Positions 37,481-46,283 of a stretch of 64,000 bases of DNA are shown here, piece after piece. The stretch is from the NCBI RefSeq assembly GCF_000284595.1, contig NC_017671.1:1459001-1523000 (forward strand). The letters run 5' to 3'. Source of the stretch: Stenotrophomonas maltophilia D457. GTDB taxonomy: Bacteria > Pseudomonadota > Gammaproteobacteria > Xanthomonadales > Xanthomonadaceae. Numbering within the stretch: position 1 is the first letter of the stretch; each line of letters starts with the position of its first letter. The notes below the pieces were generated by a model. That model made no database searches and had not been told where the DNA came from. It saw only the letters and a program-made list of their open reading frames with translations. Made by a program: the position numbers and the translations under genes.

Positions 37481-38356
37481 TCAGACCTGCATCGCCTTGG
37501 CAACTTCGGCGGCGTAGTCTTCCACCACCTTCTCGATGCCTTCGCCGACGATCAGCAGCTTGAAGCCTGCCACGTCGGCGCCGGCGGCCTTGACCACCTG
37601 CTCGACGGTGGTGTCGCCCAGCACGTAGGTCTGGCCGTACAGGGTCACGTCGCTGACGATCTTGTTGATCTTGCCGCTGATGATCTTTTCCAGGATGTCG
37701 GCCGGCTTGGCCTTGTCCTTATCGGTCATCTTGGCCAGCTCGATTTCCTTTTCCTTCTCGACGAACTCGGCCGGGACGTCCGCAGCCTTGTTGTGCGGCG
37801 GCTTCAGCGCGGCCACGTGCATGGCCAGGCCACGGGCCAGCTCGACGTCGCCGCCGATCAGGTCGACCAGCACGCCGACCTTGCCGTTGGTGTGGACGTA
37901 GGCGCCGATGTTGCCGGTGGTGTCGACCTTGACCATGCGGCGGATCTGGATGTTCTCACCCAGGGTCTGCACGGCGGTGGCGCGGGCTTCCTCGACGGTA
38001 CGGCCGTCGGCCAGCGTGGCGGCCTTCACGGCTTCGACGTCGTTGGCGCCCGATGCCAGGGCAGCAGCGGCGACGGCGTTGACGAAGGACTTGAAGTTGT
38101 CATCGTTGGCGACGAAGTCGGTTTCCGAGTTGACTTCGACCAGCACGGCCTTGCCGCCGTCCTGGGCCAGGCCCAGGCGGCCTTCGGCGGCCACGCGGTC
38201 AGCCTTCTTGTCGGCCTTGGCGGCGCCGGACTTGCGCATGGCTTCAGCAGCGGCGTTGATGTCGCCGTTGGCTTCGTTAAGCGCCTTCTTGCATTCCATC
38301 ATGCCGGCGCCGGTGCGCTCGCGCAGTTCCTTGACCAGGGAAGCAGTGATTTCCAC
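37481..38356 (-). CDS. tsf: elongation factor Ts
   Basis: A 291-residue nucleotide exchange factor for EF-Tu. The N-terminal UBA-like domain has [19 protein letters not shown]. The core TDFVAN motif is in [19 protein letters not shown], and the C-terminal dimer region includes [13 protein letters not shown]. It follows rpsB by 125 bases and is closed by a strong terminator. Confidence 0.98.
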   Translation of the reverse strand: MEITASLVKELRERTGAGMMECKKALNEANGDINAAAEAMRKSGAAKADKKADRVAAEGRLGLAQDGGKAVLVEVNSETDFVANDDNFKSFVNAVAAAALASGANDVEAVKAATLADGRTVEEARATAVQTLGENIQIRRMVKVDTTGNIGAYVHTNGKVGVLVDLIGGDVELARGLAMHVAALKPPHNKAADVPAEFVEKEKEIELAKMTDKDKAKPADILEKIISGKINKIVSDVTLYGQTYVLGDTTVEQVVKAAGADVAGFKLLIVGEGIEKVVEDYAAEVAKAMQV

Positions 38357-38448
38357 GGGATTACCTCACGAAAGAAAGGGGTTGGGCCGGCATGGTGGCC
38401 GGCCCGTGTGACACGGTCCTGTCACGCGCCGATGGCTGCGTGCAGGGA

Positions 38449-38471
38449 GGGTGGACGCCGGGCGTCCACCC
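38449..38471. other. 10-bp hairpin in the rpsB-tsf gap
   Basis: GGGTGGACGC-CGG-GCGTCCACCC lies 11 bases after the rpsB stop. There is no T-run, so it may be a partial attenuator, processing site or repeat remnant between the two genes. Confidence 0.5.
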
Positions 38472-38481
38472 GGGGCCTGGA

Positions 38482-39288
38482 TCAGGCCTGGGCGTCGTCG
38501 CCCTTCTTGGCAGCCTTCTTGGCCGGAGCGCGGCGGGCCGGCTTCTCTTCGCCTTCAGCAGCGGCTTCAGCGAATTCTTCCTCGCGCACCGAAGCGGCGT
38601 GCGGGGCAGCCGCCTTGCCTTCCAGCACGGCGTCGGCAGCGGCGCGGGCGTACAGCTGCACAGCGCGGATGGCGTCGTCGTTGCCCGGGATGGCGTAATC
38701 AACCAGTTCCGGGTTGTAGTTGGTGTCGACCACGGCGATGACCGGGATGCCCAGCTTCTTGGCTTCCTTGATCGCGATGTCTTCGTGGCCGATGTCGATC
38801 ACGAAGATGGCGTCCGGCAGGCGGTTCATGTCCTTGATGCCGCCCAGCGAGGCTTCCAGCTTGTCGCGCTCGCGACGCAGGCCCAGCACTTCGTGCTTGA
38901 CCAGCTTCTCGAAGGTGCCGTCGGTTTCACCGGCTTCCAGTTCCTTCAGGCGGGCAACCGACTGCTTGACGGTACGGAAGTTGGTCAGGGTGCCGCCCAG
39001 CCAACGCTGGTTCATGAACGGCATGCCGCAACGCTCGGCTTCTTCCTTGATGGTTTCGCGGGCGCTGCGCTTGGTGCCCAGGAACAGGACGGTGCCGCGC
39101 TTCTGGGCAACCGACGAGATGAAGTTCATCGCGTCGTTGAACAGCGGGACGGTCTTTTCCAGGTTGATGATGTGGATCTTGCCGCGGGCGCCGAAGATGT
39201 ACGGAGCCATCTTCGGGTTCCAGTAGCGGGTCTGGTGGCCGAAGTGGACGCCGGCTTCCAGCATCTGACGCATGGTGACCTGGGGCAT
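38482..39288 (-). CDS. rpsB: 30S ribosomal protein S2
   Basis: A 268-residue S2. Typical blocks are [22 protein letters not shown], the coiled-coil [20 protein letters not shown], and [24 protein letters not shown]. The C-terminus is an Ala/Lys/Glu-rich tail ([19 protein letters not shown]) somewhat longer than in E. coli (241 residues). First gene of the rpsB-tsf operon. Confidence 0.98.
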   Translation of the reverse strand: MPQVTMRQMLEAGVHFGHQTRYWNPKMAPYIFGARGKIHIINLEKTVPLFNDAMNFISSVAQKRGTVLFLGTKRSARETIKEEAERCGMPFMNQRWLGGTLTNFRTVKQSVARLKELEAGETDGTFEKLVKHEVLGLRRERDKLEASLGGIKDMNRLPDAIFVIDIGHEDIAIKEAKKLGIPVIAVVDTNYNPELVDYAIPGNDDAIRAVQLYARAAADAVLEGKAAAPHAASVREEEFAEAAAEGEEKPARRAPAKKAAKKGDDAQA

Positions 39289-39537
39289 TGCAATACTCCT
39301 GATATGGAACCAGCGATTCCGCCCGCGGGGATAGGTATGCGGGACGCGTGGAAGCGCGATCGGTTCCGGGGTTGGGCTTCCCTGTTGCCTCCGTGGCCGA
39401 ACTCCTTGCGGAGCACCCCGGCACGGATGGGGGCAGCAGGTGTGGATTCACCGGTGACGTCCGGTGTGGACGGGTTCGCGCGCACGCTGGCGGCAGGAAT
39501 CCGGTCGATTATAGCCCGCTGGGGGCGCTTGCTGCAA
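39289..39537 (-). promoter_or_regulatory. rpsB promoter and long 5' leader
   Basis: A -10 box TATAAT (39513 to 39508 on the minus strand) and a -35-like TTGCAG (39537 to 39532) are spaced by 18 bases. This predicts a start near 39501 and a leader of about 210 bases before rpsB. Long rpsB leaders mediate S2 autorepression in E. coli, so a similar role is plausible. The -35 and much of the -10 lie within the last codons of the fimbrial chaperone gene. Confidence 0.6.
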
Positions 39538-40207
39538 TTGCAGGGTCAGTTGCGGCCAGATCGACCTCGCGGCCGTCCTGCAGGCGTGCCTGGAAGCGGC
39601 CGCCTGCATAGCCATCGGCGCGGGCAGGCAGGGGCCAGCGGCGTTCATGGCCCGCCAGAATGTAGCCGGCCAGGCCAGCCGTCAGCAGCGTTGCCTGGCC
39701 GTCCGCCGTGATGAAGCGCAGATCGTGCAGGCGGCCGTGCAGGGTACCGGCATTGCTGAGTCGCAGTACGGCCAGAGACCCGTGGGCCTCGACGCGGCCC
39801 AGCAGCCGGGCCTGCAGTGCTGGCCCCGCTGGGCCGCGGAACAGCGGCAGCGAATAGCGCGGCAACCCCGGCAACGTCGGTGCCAGTACGACCCGATAGG
39901 CCTGTTCAGCGGCCGCCGCTGCCGGATCGCCCGGCAACAGCCAGACGCGCTGGGTGCTGCCGGGGGCCAGGTCCAGCCGCGCCGGGCTGACCCGGATCTG
40001 GTCGCTGGGGTGCAGTCGTTCGGCGTCCAGCTGCTGATCCCACGCCAGCACCTGCACCTGGCCCTGCCAGCGGCCGGGCCCGGGGTTGTGCAACCACAGT
40101 TCGGCGCTGCCGCCCTGGGCCGGCAGCTGCAGGGTGGTCGGCAACAGCTCCAGCGCTGCGGCAGGCAGTGCCAGCAGCAGTGCCAGCAGGATCAGCAACG
40201 CGCGCAT
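39509..40207 (-). CDS. second fimbrial periplasmic chaperone (PapD-like)
   Basis: A 232-residue protein with a signal peptide (LALPAAALE) and a two-domain PapD-like fold. The N-terminal Ig domain has LPTTLQLPAQGGSAELWLHN and a G1-strand-like RYSLPLFR. The C-terminal domain starts PALQARLLG. It is the last gene of the pilus operon, encoded immediately after the mini subunit (shared base at 40207). It is shorter and more divergent than the first chaperone, and may serve the tip subunit or the mini-protein. Confidence 0.8.
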   Translation of the reverse strand: MRALLILLALLLALPAAALELLPTTLQLPAQGGSAELWLHNPGPGRWQGQVQVLAWDQQLDAERLHPSDQIRVSPARLDLAPGSTQRVWLLPGDPAAAAAEQAYRVVLAPTLPGLPRYSLPLFRGPAGPALQARLLGRVEAHGSLAVLRLSNAGTLHGRLHDLRFITADGQATLLTAGLAGYILAGHERRWPLPARADGYAGGRFQARLQDGREVDLAATDPAIAASAPSGL

Positions 40208-40449
40208 CAGTAGATGAGGGTCACGGAGGGTGTTGCGTTCTCGTCCGTCGCCGGTGGTGCGAGCTCGCGGACCTGGCGCGGCGCCTGGGGTGCGTCACTG
40301 CGCTGGTGCGGTGCCGGGCAGCGGATGCCGCCGCCATCGTCGCTGCAGGACTCAACCACGGTCAGCCGGATCTGCAGGGGGCTGCTGGGTTCGGCCCATG
40401 CCGGCAGGCTGGCGACCAGCATCGCCCCGATCAGGAATGTGCGAACCAC
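40207..40449 (-). CDS. mini spore-coat-U-like secreted protein
   Basis: An 80-residue protein starting at GTG 40449 (first residues V-V-R-T-F). The signal peptide ends PAWA-E. After cleavage it reads SPLQIRLTVVESC, like the first strand and Cys of spore coat U (SCPU) pilins. It then jumps over a Pro/Arg-rich linker to PSVTLIY, like the last SCPU strand (compare VTVTITY and VTATITY in the two real subunits). The middle of the domain is missing. It may be a decayed or miniaturised subunit, or an assembly factor; the position between tip subunit and chaperone is intact and the frame is open. Confidence 0.6.
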   Translation of the reverse strand: MVRTFLIGAMLVASLPAWAEPSSPLQIRLTVVESCSDDGGGIRCPAPHQRSDAPQAPRQVRELAPPATDENATPSVTLIY

Positions 40450-40507
40450 CTGCCATCCACCATGATGAAAGACTTGCTGCGCGGTATCGGCGGGATGTGC
40501 CGGAACT

Positions 40508-40569
40508 GTAGCGCCGAGCCGGCGCTCGGCACGGCCTTCGTCCGGTGGGTGCCGACCGTTGGTCGGCAC
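40508..40569. repeat. two SMAG-type hairpins inside the pilus operon
   Basis: GTAGCGCCGAGCCGGCGCTC (40508 on) and GTGCCGACCGTTGGTCGGCA (40549 on) lie in the 125-base gap between the adhesin gene and the mini-subunit gene, so they would be transcribed within the operon and might lower downstream expression. Confidence 0.7.
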
Positions 40570-40574
40570 GCCGG

Positions 40575-41612
40575 TCAGTAGGTGATCGTCACCGTCACCA
40601 GGTCGTTGTAGGTGCCGGCCGGCGGCTGGCCGCTGACCGGTGGCACCCGGCCATGGATGGTCAATTGCTGCGCGCTGCCGGTACCGGTGCCGCTGGCCGT
40701 GTCGACGGTCAGGGTATTGCCCCAGCGCAGGCTCCGCGCCGAGTCCCGGTAGAGCTCGTAGGCGAGGTAATAGGTGCTTCCGCCGAGGGTGGTGGCCATG
40801 CGCCGGGTGGTGGTGGCGGTGGGATTGTTCTGGCCGTTGTTGAGGCCGACCTGGAAGGCAGTGTTCTTCAGGCAGGTCAGGGTGAGGGTGGCGGTCCGGT
40901 CGATGTTGGCCGGAATGCCGCCGGTGACGTTGCCGAAGTCCATGGTGGTGGTGACGTAGCTGCCACATTGCGGCAGCACGTTGGCGGTGGCGGTGAAGCT
41001 GAAGGCTGCACTGGCGCTGTTGGTGCCGGTGGCGCCGCCATTGCAGGTGGCGGGCACGGTGGCGGTACCGAGCAGGACTTCGTTCCAGGCCCAGGTCAGG
41101 ACCACGTTGGCCCCGCTGAAGGTGCTGCTGTACGCGCCGGAGGCCAGGATCTGGTTGGCCGGGATCTGCCCGAACAGCTGTATGGACTGCGCACCGCTGC
41201 CGCCCGTCACCAGCGGCACGTTGTAGGTCATGGTCAGTTCCTGCGCAGGTGGCGTGCCGCGCGGCACCAGTCCGGTGACCTGGCCGAAGCTGGCGTTGTT
41301 GTACAGCTGGAAATTCAGGGTGTCACTGCTGGAGGTGGCCATCGTGCGGAAGGTGGAACTGCTGCCGCCGCCACTGCCTGCGCCGATGCCCACGCAGACG
41401 CGCACGCCGGTGGTGGCCAGCAGGCTCAGCGCGGCGGTGGTGCAGGTCACCGTGATGTTGAGGTTGGCCGTACTCGGGCCGGGTGCATTGCTGTTGATGT
41501 TGCCGAACGGCAGGGTCGGATTGGCGACCGCCGTGCAGACCGCGGTGGCACCGGCGGGCGCCGCTGCCAGCAGGCCGGCCCAGAGCAGCAGGACGAGCAG
41601 CAGCACCCTCAT
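40575..41612 (-). CDS. two-domain spore coat U pilin, probable tip adhesin
   Basis: A 345-residue secreted protein; the ATG at 41612 overlaps the usher stop by four bases. The signal peptide ends AGATA. Two tandem SCPU domains follow, roughly residues 25-175 and 190-345. Each starts with a Cys-containing strand and ends with the conserved strand (YNDLVTVTITY at the very end). In archaic Csu-type pili the tip adhesin CsuE has this two-domain layout, so a tip role is likely. Composition is rich in Thr/Gly/Ala/Asn. Confidence 0.85.
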   Translation of the reverse strand: MRVLLLVLLLWAGLLAAAPAGATAVCTAVANPTLPFGNINSNAPGPSTANLNITVTCTTAALSLLATTGVRVCVGIGAGSGGGSSSTFRTMATSSSDTLNFQLYNNASFGQVTGLVPRGTPPAQELTMTYNVPLVTGGSGAQSIQLFGQIPANQILASGAYSSTFSGANVVLTWAWNEVLLGTATVPATCNGGATGTNSASAAFSFTATANVLPQCGSYVTTTMDFGNVTGGIPANIDRTATLTLTCLKNTAFQVGLNNGQNNPTATTTRRMATTLGGSTYYLAYELYRDSARSLRWGNTLTVDTASGTGTGSAQQLTIHGRVPPVSGQPPAGTYNDLVTVTITY

Positions 41613-44032
41613 GGCGCCACCTCCGGGATGCACTGCTGCGGCGCCGGCTTCGGCCGTGCGCCGGACGCCACCACCTTGGGCAGGTCCGGCACTTTCACGC
41701 GGCAGGGGCCGCGGCTGGTGGTGACGTACAGCACGCTGCCGGCGGCAACGTCTTCCAGATAGAGCAGGCCGTCGTAGCCGACCGTGGCCTGGCGGCCATC
41801 GGGCAACCGCACCTCGCTGCCGACCTCCAGAGGCTGGCCGTCCATTGCCAGCAGGGTCAGGCTCAGTGACGGCCGCGAGCGCAGCTGGAAGGTCACGCGG
41901 GTGCCGGCGCGCTGGCGCGGGGTCACCCAGTCCTCGATGCGGTCGGCGCGCATGTCTTCGGGCAGGTCCAGGGTGTCGATCGAGACCCGGTTGCGCTGCC
42001 AGGACAGCAACGGACTGACCAGCAGCAGGCCGCGATCATCGGTGACGCCGATCAGGCGGTTCTCCAGCCGCACCGGGACGCCGCCCACCCCATTGGTGCT
42101 GATCACCGCGAACGCATCGGACACCTCGCGCGTGGCGAAGGCGTGCCCGCCCATCCACACCAGGCTGCCGCTGGCGCTGGCGTAGGCATAGTTGAGTCCA
42201 CCCTGGCGCGAGGCGCCGAACGAGTAGCGACCGACATCGTTGAGGATGCCGACCTCGGCCAGGCCGCCGTTGCCGTCCTCGCCGTGGCGCAGCTGCGCGC
42301 GCCAGCCGACGCCGCCGGCGCTGCCATCGCCCGGCACTGGCTGGGTCACGTCCGCCACCCAGCTCTGGCTGTCGCCGTTGCGCTGGCTCGAAAGGCTGGC
42401 CTGGCGGTTGTTGCCCAGGCTGGCAGTCACCGACAGGTAGATGCTGCGGTCGTCGCTGCGGTCCAGGTTCTGGTTTACCGAAAGATAGGCCGACCAGCGC
42501 TGGCTCCAGGTACGTGACCAGAACAGGCTGGCATAGCGGTTGTCGTCTCCATCCGGGTAGCGCAGGCGCAGATAGCTGGCGCTGAGCGTGCCCAGCCGCA
42601 GCAGGTCCAGGCCGAGCGTGGCCTGCTCGCTGATGCTCGGCGGCAGGTTGCCCTGCAGCGCGCCGAGGTCGCGGTAGTCGCCGTGGCTGCGTACGCTGCG
42701 CAGATTGACGTTGAAGCGACGGTTGTTCCAGCTGTAGCCCAGCGCCCATTGCCCACCCTGCAGGCCGTGGTAGCCGCTGTGCGCATAGGCGGCATTGAAC
42801 ACGCCAGCGGCGCCGAGCAGCCACCAGCCACCGACACCGGCCTGGGCCAGGCCGCCGCCGCCTTCGGCATGCGCCTCGCCAGTGAAGGTATCGCTGATGC
42901 CTCCGCGCCAGCTGGCACTGGCCACGGTGCGATCGTCGTAGGCGAAGGAGCGCTGGCCGAAGTCCTCGCGCAGGTGGCCGACGCCGGCCGACCAGTCCGA
43001 AAGGCCCTTGGCCAGCAGCTGCTGGGTGCCATAGAAACTGAAATCCAGCGTCTGCATGCGGCCGAAGGCATCGGTTACCACCACCTGCGCATTGCCGGTG
43101 CCGCTGATCCCGGGCTGTGCCGCCAGCTGGAACGGGCCGACCGGTACCTGCCCGCTGTACTGGCGCAGGCCGTCCACGTAGAGCTCGACCGTGGAGGGCA
43201 CCACGGCCTGGCCGAGGAAGCTCGGCGTGGGCGTCAGTACGCGGTAGGGCTGCAGCCCGTAGTTGCGGCCGATCTGCAGCCCGCCCAGGCGCACCGGGCG
43301 GGTCCAGTCGACGAAGCCGCTGTAGAAGTCACCGACCTCCAGCGTCGTTGCGCTGTCGGGGAAATCCAGGCTCCAGCGGGTGTCCAGCCGCACGCTTTCG
43401 CCGCGCCAACGGCGATCGCCGGGTTGCTGGTAGCGACGGCTGATGGCGGTGTTCTCAAAAGTCCCGTTGCCGATGCCGAACACGCGCAGCTCCGAGCTCA
43501 GGCTGAGATTGCCCAGTGTGTCCACCCGGCTGCCGTAGACGTCGTAGTTGAGCAGCACGCCGGGCGAGGCACTGCCGGTCGGCGCACGCGCCTGCGGCCG
43601 GCTGAGCACCGTGGTCGGCAGGGTCAGCTGGTCCAGTGGTACATCCAGTGCCAGGGTCTGCATGTGCGCGTCATAGCGCACCACCGCACCGCTGATCTGA
43701 TCCAGGTAGACCGGCGCATCGCCGCTGGCGTTGAAGCCAAGCTGGCGCAGCACCTCGGGGCTGGCCTGCAGCCGGCCGCGGTTCTCGGTGAATGGCAGCA
43801 GGCCGCGCGGGGTGCTGTTGAGCGACACATCCAGGTACAGCGCTTGGCTGGCGGTCAGCGGGGTCGGGGGAGGCAGGATGGCATCGGCCGACACGCCGGA
43901 TACATCAACGGCCGCCACGCCGGACACATCGGCGGCCTCGGTCGCCGCGGGAGCCAGGGCCGCCAACAGCGCGCCCATCAACGCCTCAGCGAGCCGGTGG
44001 GGGCGACAGTGGCGTCTGTTCCGACTCGCCAT
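41609..44032 (-). CDS. outer membrane fimbrial usher
   Basis: An 807-residue usher that secretes and polymerises pilus subunits. The signal peptide may start at 44032 or at the internal ATG 43978 (MGALLAALAPAATEA). The N-terminal domain has LYLDVSLNSTPRGLLPFTEN. The 24-strand barrel includes FSGF-like DFYSGFVDWTRPVRLGGLQIG, and the middle plug region is PSTVELYVDGLRQYSGQVPVGPF. C-terminal domains include ALDG-like LLAMDGQPLEVGSEVRLPD. It overlaps the upstream chaperone gene and the downstream adhesin. Confidence 0.92.
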   Translation of the reverse strand: MASRNRRHCRPHRLAEALMGALLAALAPAATEAADVSGVAAVDVSGVSADAILPPPTPLTASQALYLDVSLNSTPRGLLPFTENRGRLQASPEVLRQLGFNASGDAPVYLDQISGAVVRYDAHMQTLALDVPLDQLTLPTTVLSRPQARAPTGSASPGVLLNYDVYGSRVDTLGNLSLSSELRVFGIGNGTFENTAISRRYQQPGDRRWRGESVRLDTRWSLDFPDSATTLEVGDFYSGFVDWTRPVRLGGLQIGRNYGLQPYRVLTPTPSFLGQAVVPSTVELYVDGLRQYSGQVPVGPFQLAAQPGISGTGNAQVVVTDAFGRMQTLDFSFYGTQQLLAKGLSDWSAGVGHLREDFGQRSFAYDDRTVASASWRGGISDTFTGEAHAEGGGGLAQAGVGGWWLLGAAGVFNAAYAHSGYHGLQGGQWALGYSWNNRRFNVNLRSVRSHGDYRDLGALQGNLPPSISEQATLGLDLLRLGTLSASYLRLRYPDGDDNRYASLFWSRTWSQRWSAYLSVNQNLDRSDDRSIYLSVTASLGNNRQASLSSQRNGDSQSWVADVTQPVPGDGSAGGVGWRAQLRHGEDGNGGLAEVGILNDVGRYSFGASRQGGLNYAYASASGSLVWMGGHAFATREVSDAFAVISTNGVGGVPVRLENRLIGVTDDRGLLLVSPLLSWQRNRVSIDTLDLPEDMRADRIEDWVTPRQRAGTRVTFQLRSRPSLSLTLLAMDGQPLEVGSEVRLPDGRQATVGYDGLLYLEDVAAGSVLYVTTSRGPCRVKVPDLPKVVASGARPKPAPQQCIPEVAP

Positions 44033-44735
44033 TGAGCTTGGCCGTGATCTGGTCGTTGTCGCGGTCGATCGCCGTGCGTTCGATCGGCCAGCGCATCACC
44101 TGGCCCGGCAGCACGTAGCCCAGCAGCCCGGGATGGACAATGCGCGGGCGCGCGGCGCTGCCCAGCGCAAGATCGGCGATCTGTGCGTAGCTGTCGCCCG
44201 TATTGGCGACTTCCACGCCATTGCGGCCGTCCGCCAGTTTCACCAGGTGCGCCTGCAGCCGTGGGGCCAGGCGGCCGGCCGAAGGCTGCACGAACACCGG
44301 GATCGAATAGCGCAGCACGAACTGCATGCCCTCGGCACGGGTGGCCAGGTCGGGTACCTCGTCCACGATCAGCCGGTAGTGCCGCTGTGCAGGCGGTGGC
44401 TCGCTGTCCGGACGCATCACCCGCACCAGCTGCTGCTGGCCGGCGGCCAGTTCCTGCATCGGCGGCGTGGCCATCACTTCATCGGTGGGCAGCAGCTGTT
44501 CCTGGCCGTCCTGCTGCACCCAGCGGAACACGCGCACCTGCAGCGTCACCGGTGAGGTGCCGCTGTTGGTCAGCCACAGCTCACCGGCACGCTGGCGGGC
44601 TTCCAGCTGCAGGCTGGTCGGGGCGACCTGCAGGCTGGTGGCGCCGGCACCGGCGGGGGCCAGCAGGTACAGGGCGAGCAGCGCCACGCCGGTGGCGCGC
44701 CACGGGCGGGGTCCGGCCATGCGGGCGTGCTCCAT
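43986..44735 (-). CDS. fimbrial periplasmic chaperone (PapD-like)
   Basis: A 249-residue chaperone. The TGATG overlap with the SCPU subunit stop fixes the start at 44735. After the signal peptide, LQVAPTSLQLEARQRAGELWLTNSG is the A-B strand region. LRYSIPVFVQP is the G1 donor strand with alternating hydrophobics. The C-terminal domain ends with a Pro-rich tail. It captures subunits in the periplasm and hands them to the usher. Confidence 0.92.
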   Translation of the reverse strand: MEHARMAGPRPWRATGVALLALYLLAPAGAGATSLQVAPTSLQLEARQRAGELWLTNSGTSPVTLQVRVFRWVQQDGQEQLLPTDEVMATPPMQELAAGQQQLVRVMRPDSEPPPAQRHYRLIVDEVPDLATRAEGMQFVLRYSIPVFVQPSAGRLAPRLQAHLVKLADGRNGVEVANTGDSYAQIADLALGSAARPRIVHPGLLGYVLPGQVMRWPIERTAIDRDNDQITAKLNGESEQTPLSPPPAR

Positions 44736-45265
44736 CAATAGGTGATCGTGGCGGTAACCGTATCCAGGTAGTTACCGGTGGCCGGGTTGTTGGTGCTCAG
44801 GTTCAGGATCTGGCCATAGACGATGTAGGGCACGGCCAGGCCAGTGCCGATGCCGGCCTGGGTATTGGTGCCGGTTGTGGCGCCCCAGACCAGGGTATGT
44901 GCGGCATCCTGGTAGAGCTGGTAGCCGACATAGTTGTTGGCGGTCACCGCGGCATTGGTGTTCTTCATGCGCCGGGTGGTGACGTCGTTGGCGGTGCCGG
45001 CGTTGGCGCCCGCGTTCAGCGCAATCGTGTAGGGCGTCAGTGCCGAGCACTGCGCGGTCACCGTACCCTGGCCCAGGGTGGGCGTGGCGGTGGTCGAGGC
45101 CGCCGTGCCGAAGTCGACGTTGGTGGCGGCCGCCGCCGTGATGGTGCAGGCCTTGGTGACCACCAGGGTGACGTTGAAGGTGGTGGTGTCGGCGGCCAGC
45201 GCCGGGCTGGAAAGCAGCAGCCCGGCCATGACCCATGTCAGCGGGGATCGAACTGGGGATCGCAT
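44735..45265 (-). CDS. spore coat U (Csu-type) major pilin
   Basis: A 176-residue subunit with start MRSPVRSPLTWVMAGLLLSS at 45265 and signal peptide cut after SPALA-A. The mature chain starts DTTTFNVTLVVTKACTI and carries the conserved Cys pair and the C-terminal strand YLDTVTATITY. First gene of the archaic (sigma-class) chaperone-usher operon, so likely the most abundant pilus subunit. Confidence 0.88.
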   Translation of the reverse strand: MRSPVRSPLTWVMAGLLLSSPALAADTTTFNVTLVVTKACTITAAAATNVDFGTAASTTATPTLGQGTVTAQCSALTPYTIALNAGANAGTANDVTTRRMKNTNAAVTANNYVGYQLYQDAAHTLVWGATTGTNTQAGIGTGLAVPYIVYGQILNLSTNNPATGNYLDTVTATITY

Positions 45266-45504
45266 GGACAACCTCCCTGACCCGAAGGTCCGTTGAACAA
45301 GGCGAAGACGGCACGTTCGGCGCCGCTTTGACGACAGTGGGTCCAGCTTAGGAGGCGTAAGTGTCTGTAATCCGTGATAAATAGGCAGGCGCAAGAGTGG
45401 AGGCCATCACGCTTTCACTTTCCTTGCCGGAATCGTGCATGGCCCGGATCGCCAGTTGGGCGGCGTTCGTTCAGATTGCGGCCGGATCGGCGATAATGGG
45501 TGCC

Positions 45505-46281
45505 ATGAGCGTGAATCTGAAAACCCCGCAGGAAATCGAGATGATGCGCATCGCCGGCCGCCTGGCCAGCGAAGTGCTCGACATCGTCACCCCCCACGTC
45601 AAGCCCGGTGTCACCACCGAGGAACTGGACCGCATCTGCCACGACCACATCGTGAACGTGCAGGGTGCCATTCCGGCCAACGTCGGCTACCGCGGCTTCC
45701 CGAAGACCGTGTGCACCTCGGTCAACAATGTCATCTGCCACGGCATCCCCAGTGAAGGGAAGGTGCTCAAGGATGGCGACATCATCAATATCGACGTCAC
45801 CGTCATCAAGGACGGCTGGCACGGCGACACCAGCCGCATGTACTTCGTCGGCACCCCGTCGGTGATGGCCCGCCGCCTGGTGGAAACCACTTACGAAGCG
45901 ATGTGGCGCGGCATCCGTGCGGTGCGTCCGGGCGCCACCCTGGGCGACATCGGCCATGCCATCCAGAGCTACGCCGAAGGCGAGCGTTTCAGCGTGGTGC
46001 GCGAGTACTGCGGCCACGGCATCGGCAAGGTCTACCACGACGAGCCGCAGGTGGTGCATTACGGCCGCCCGGGCCAGGGCCTGGTGCTGCAGCCCGGCAT
46101 GACCTTCACCATCGAGCCGATGATCAACGAGGGCACCCGCTACAACAAGGTGCTGCCGGATGGCTGGACCGTGGTGACCAAGGACCGAAAGCTGTCGGCG
46201 CAGTGGGAGCACATGATCGCGGTCACCGAGACCGGCGTGGACGTGCTGACCCTGTCGCCAGGCGAGTCGCAGGTTTCCTGA
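45505..46281 (+). CDS. map: type I methionine aminopeptidase
   Basis: A 258-residue metallopeptidase removing initiator Met. Metal ligands are seen in DGDIINIDVTVIKDGWHGDTSRMYFVG (two Asp), EYCGHGIGKVYHDEPQVVHYG (His), MTFTIEPMI and QWEHMIAVTE (Glu). The start at 45505 (MSVNLKTPQEIEMMRIAG) matches homologues; ATG 45496 is an alternative. It is divergent from the pilus operon. In many proteobacteria map is directly divergent from rpsB, which here lies about 6 kb away. Confidence 0.96.
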   Translation: MSVNLKTPQEIEMMRIAGRLASEVLDIVTPHVKPGVTTEELDRICHDHIVNVQGAIPANVGYRGFPKTVCTSVNNVICHGIPSEGKVLKDGDIINIDVTVIKDGWHGDTSRMYFVGTPSVMARRLVETTYEAMWRGIRAVRPGATLGDIGHAIQSYAEGERFSVVREYCGHGIGKVYHDEPQVVHYGRPGQGLVLQPGMTFTIEPMINEGTRYNKVLPDGWTVVTKDRKLSAQWEHMIAVTETGVDVLTLSPGESQVS

Positions 46282-46283
46282 AG

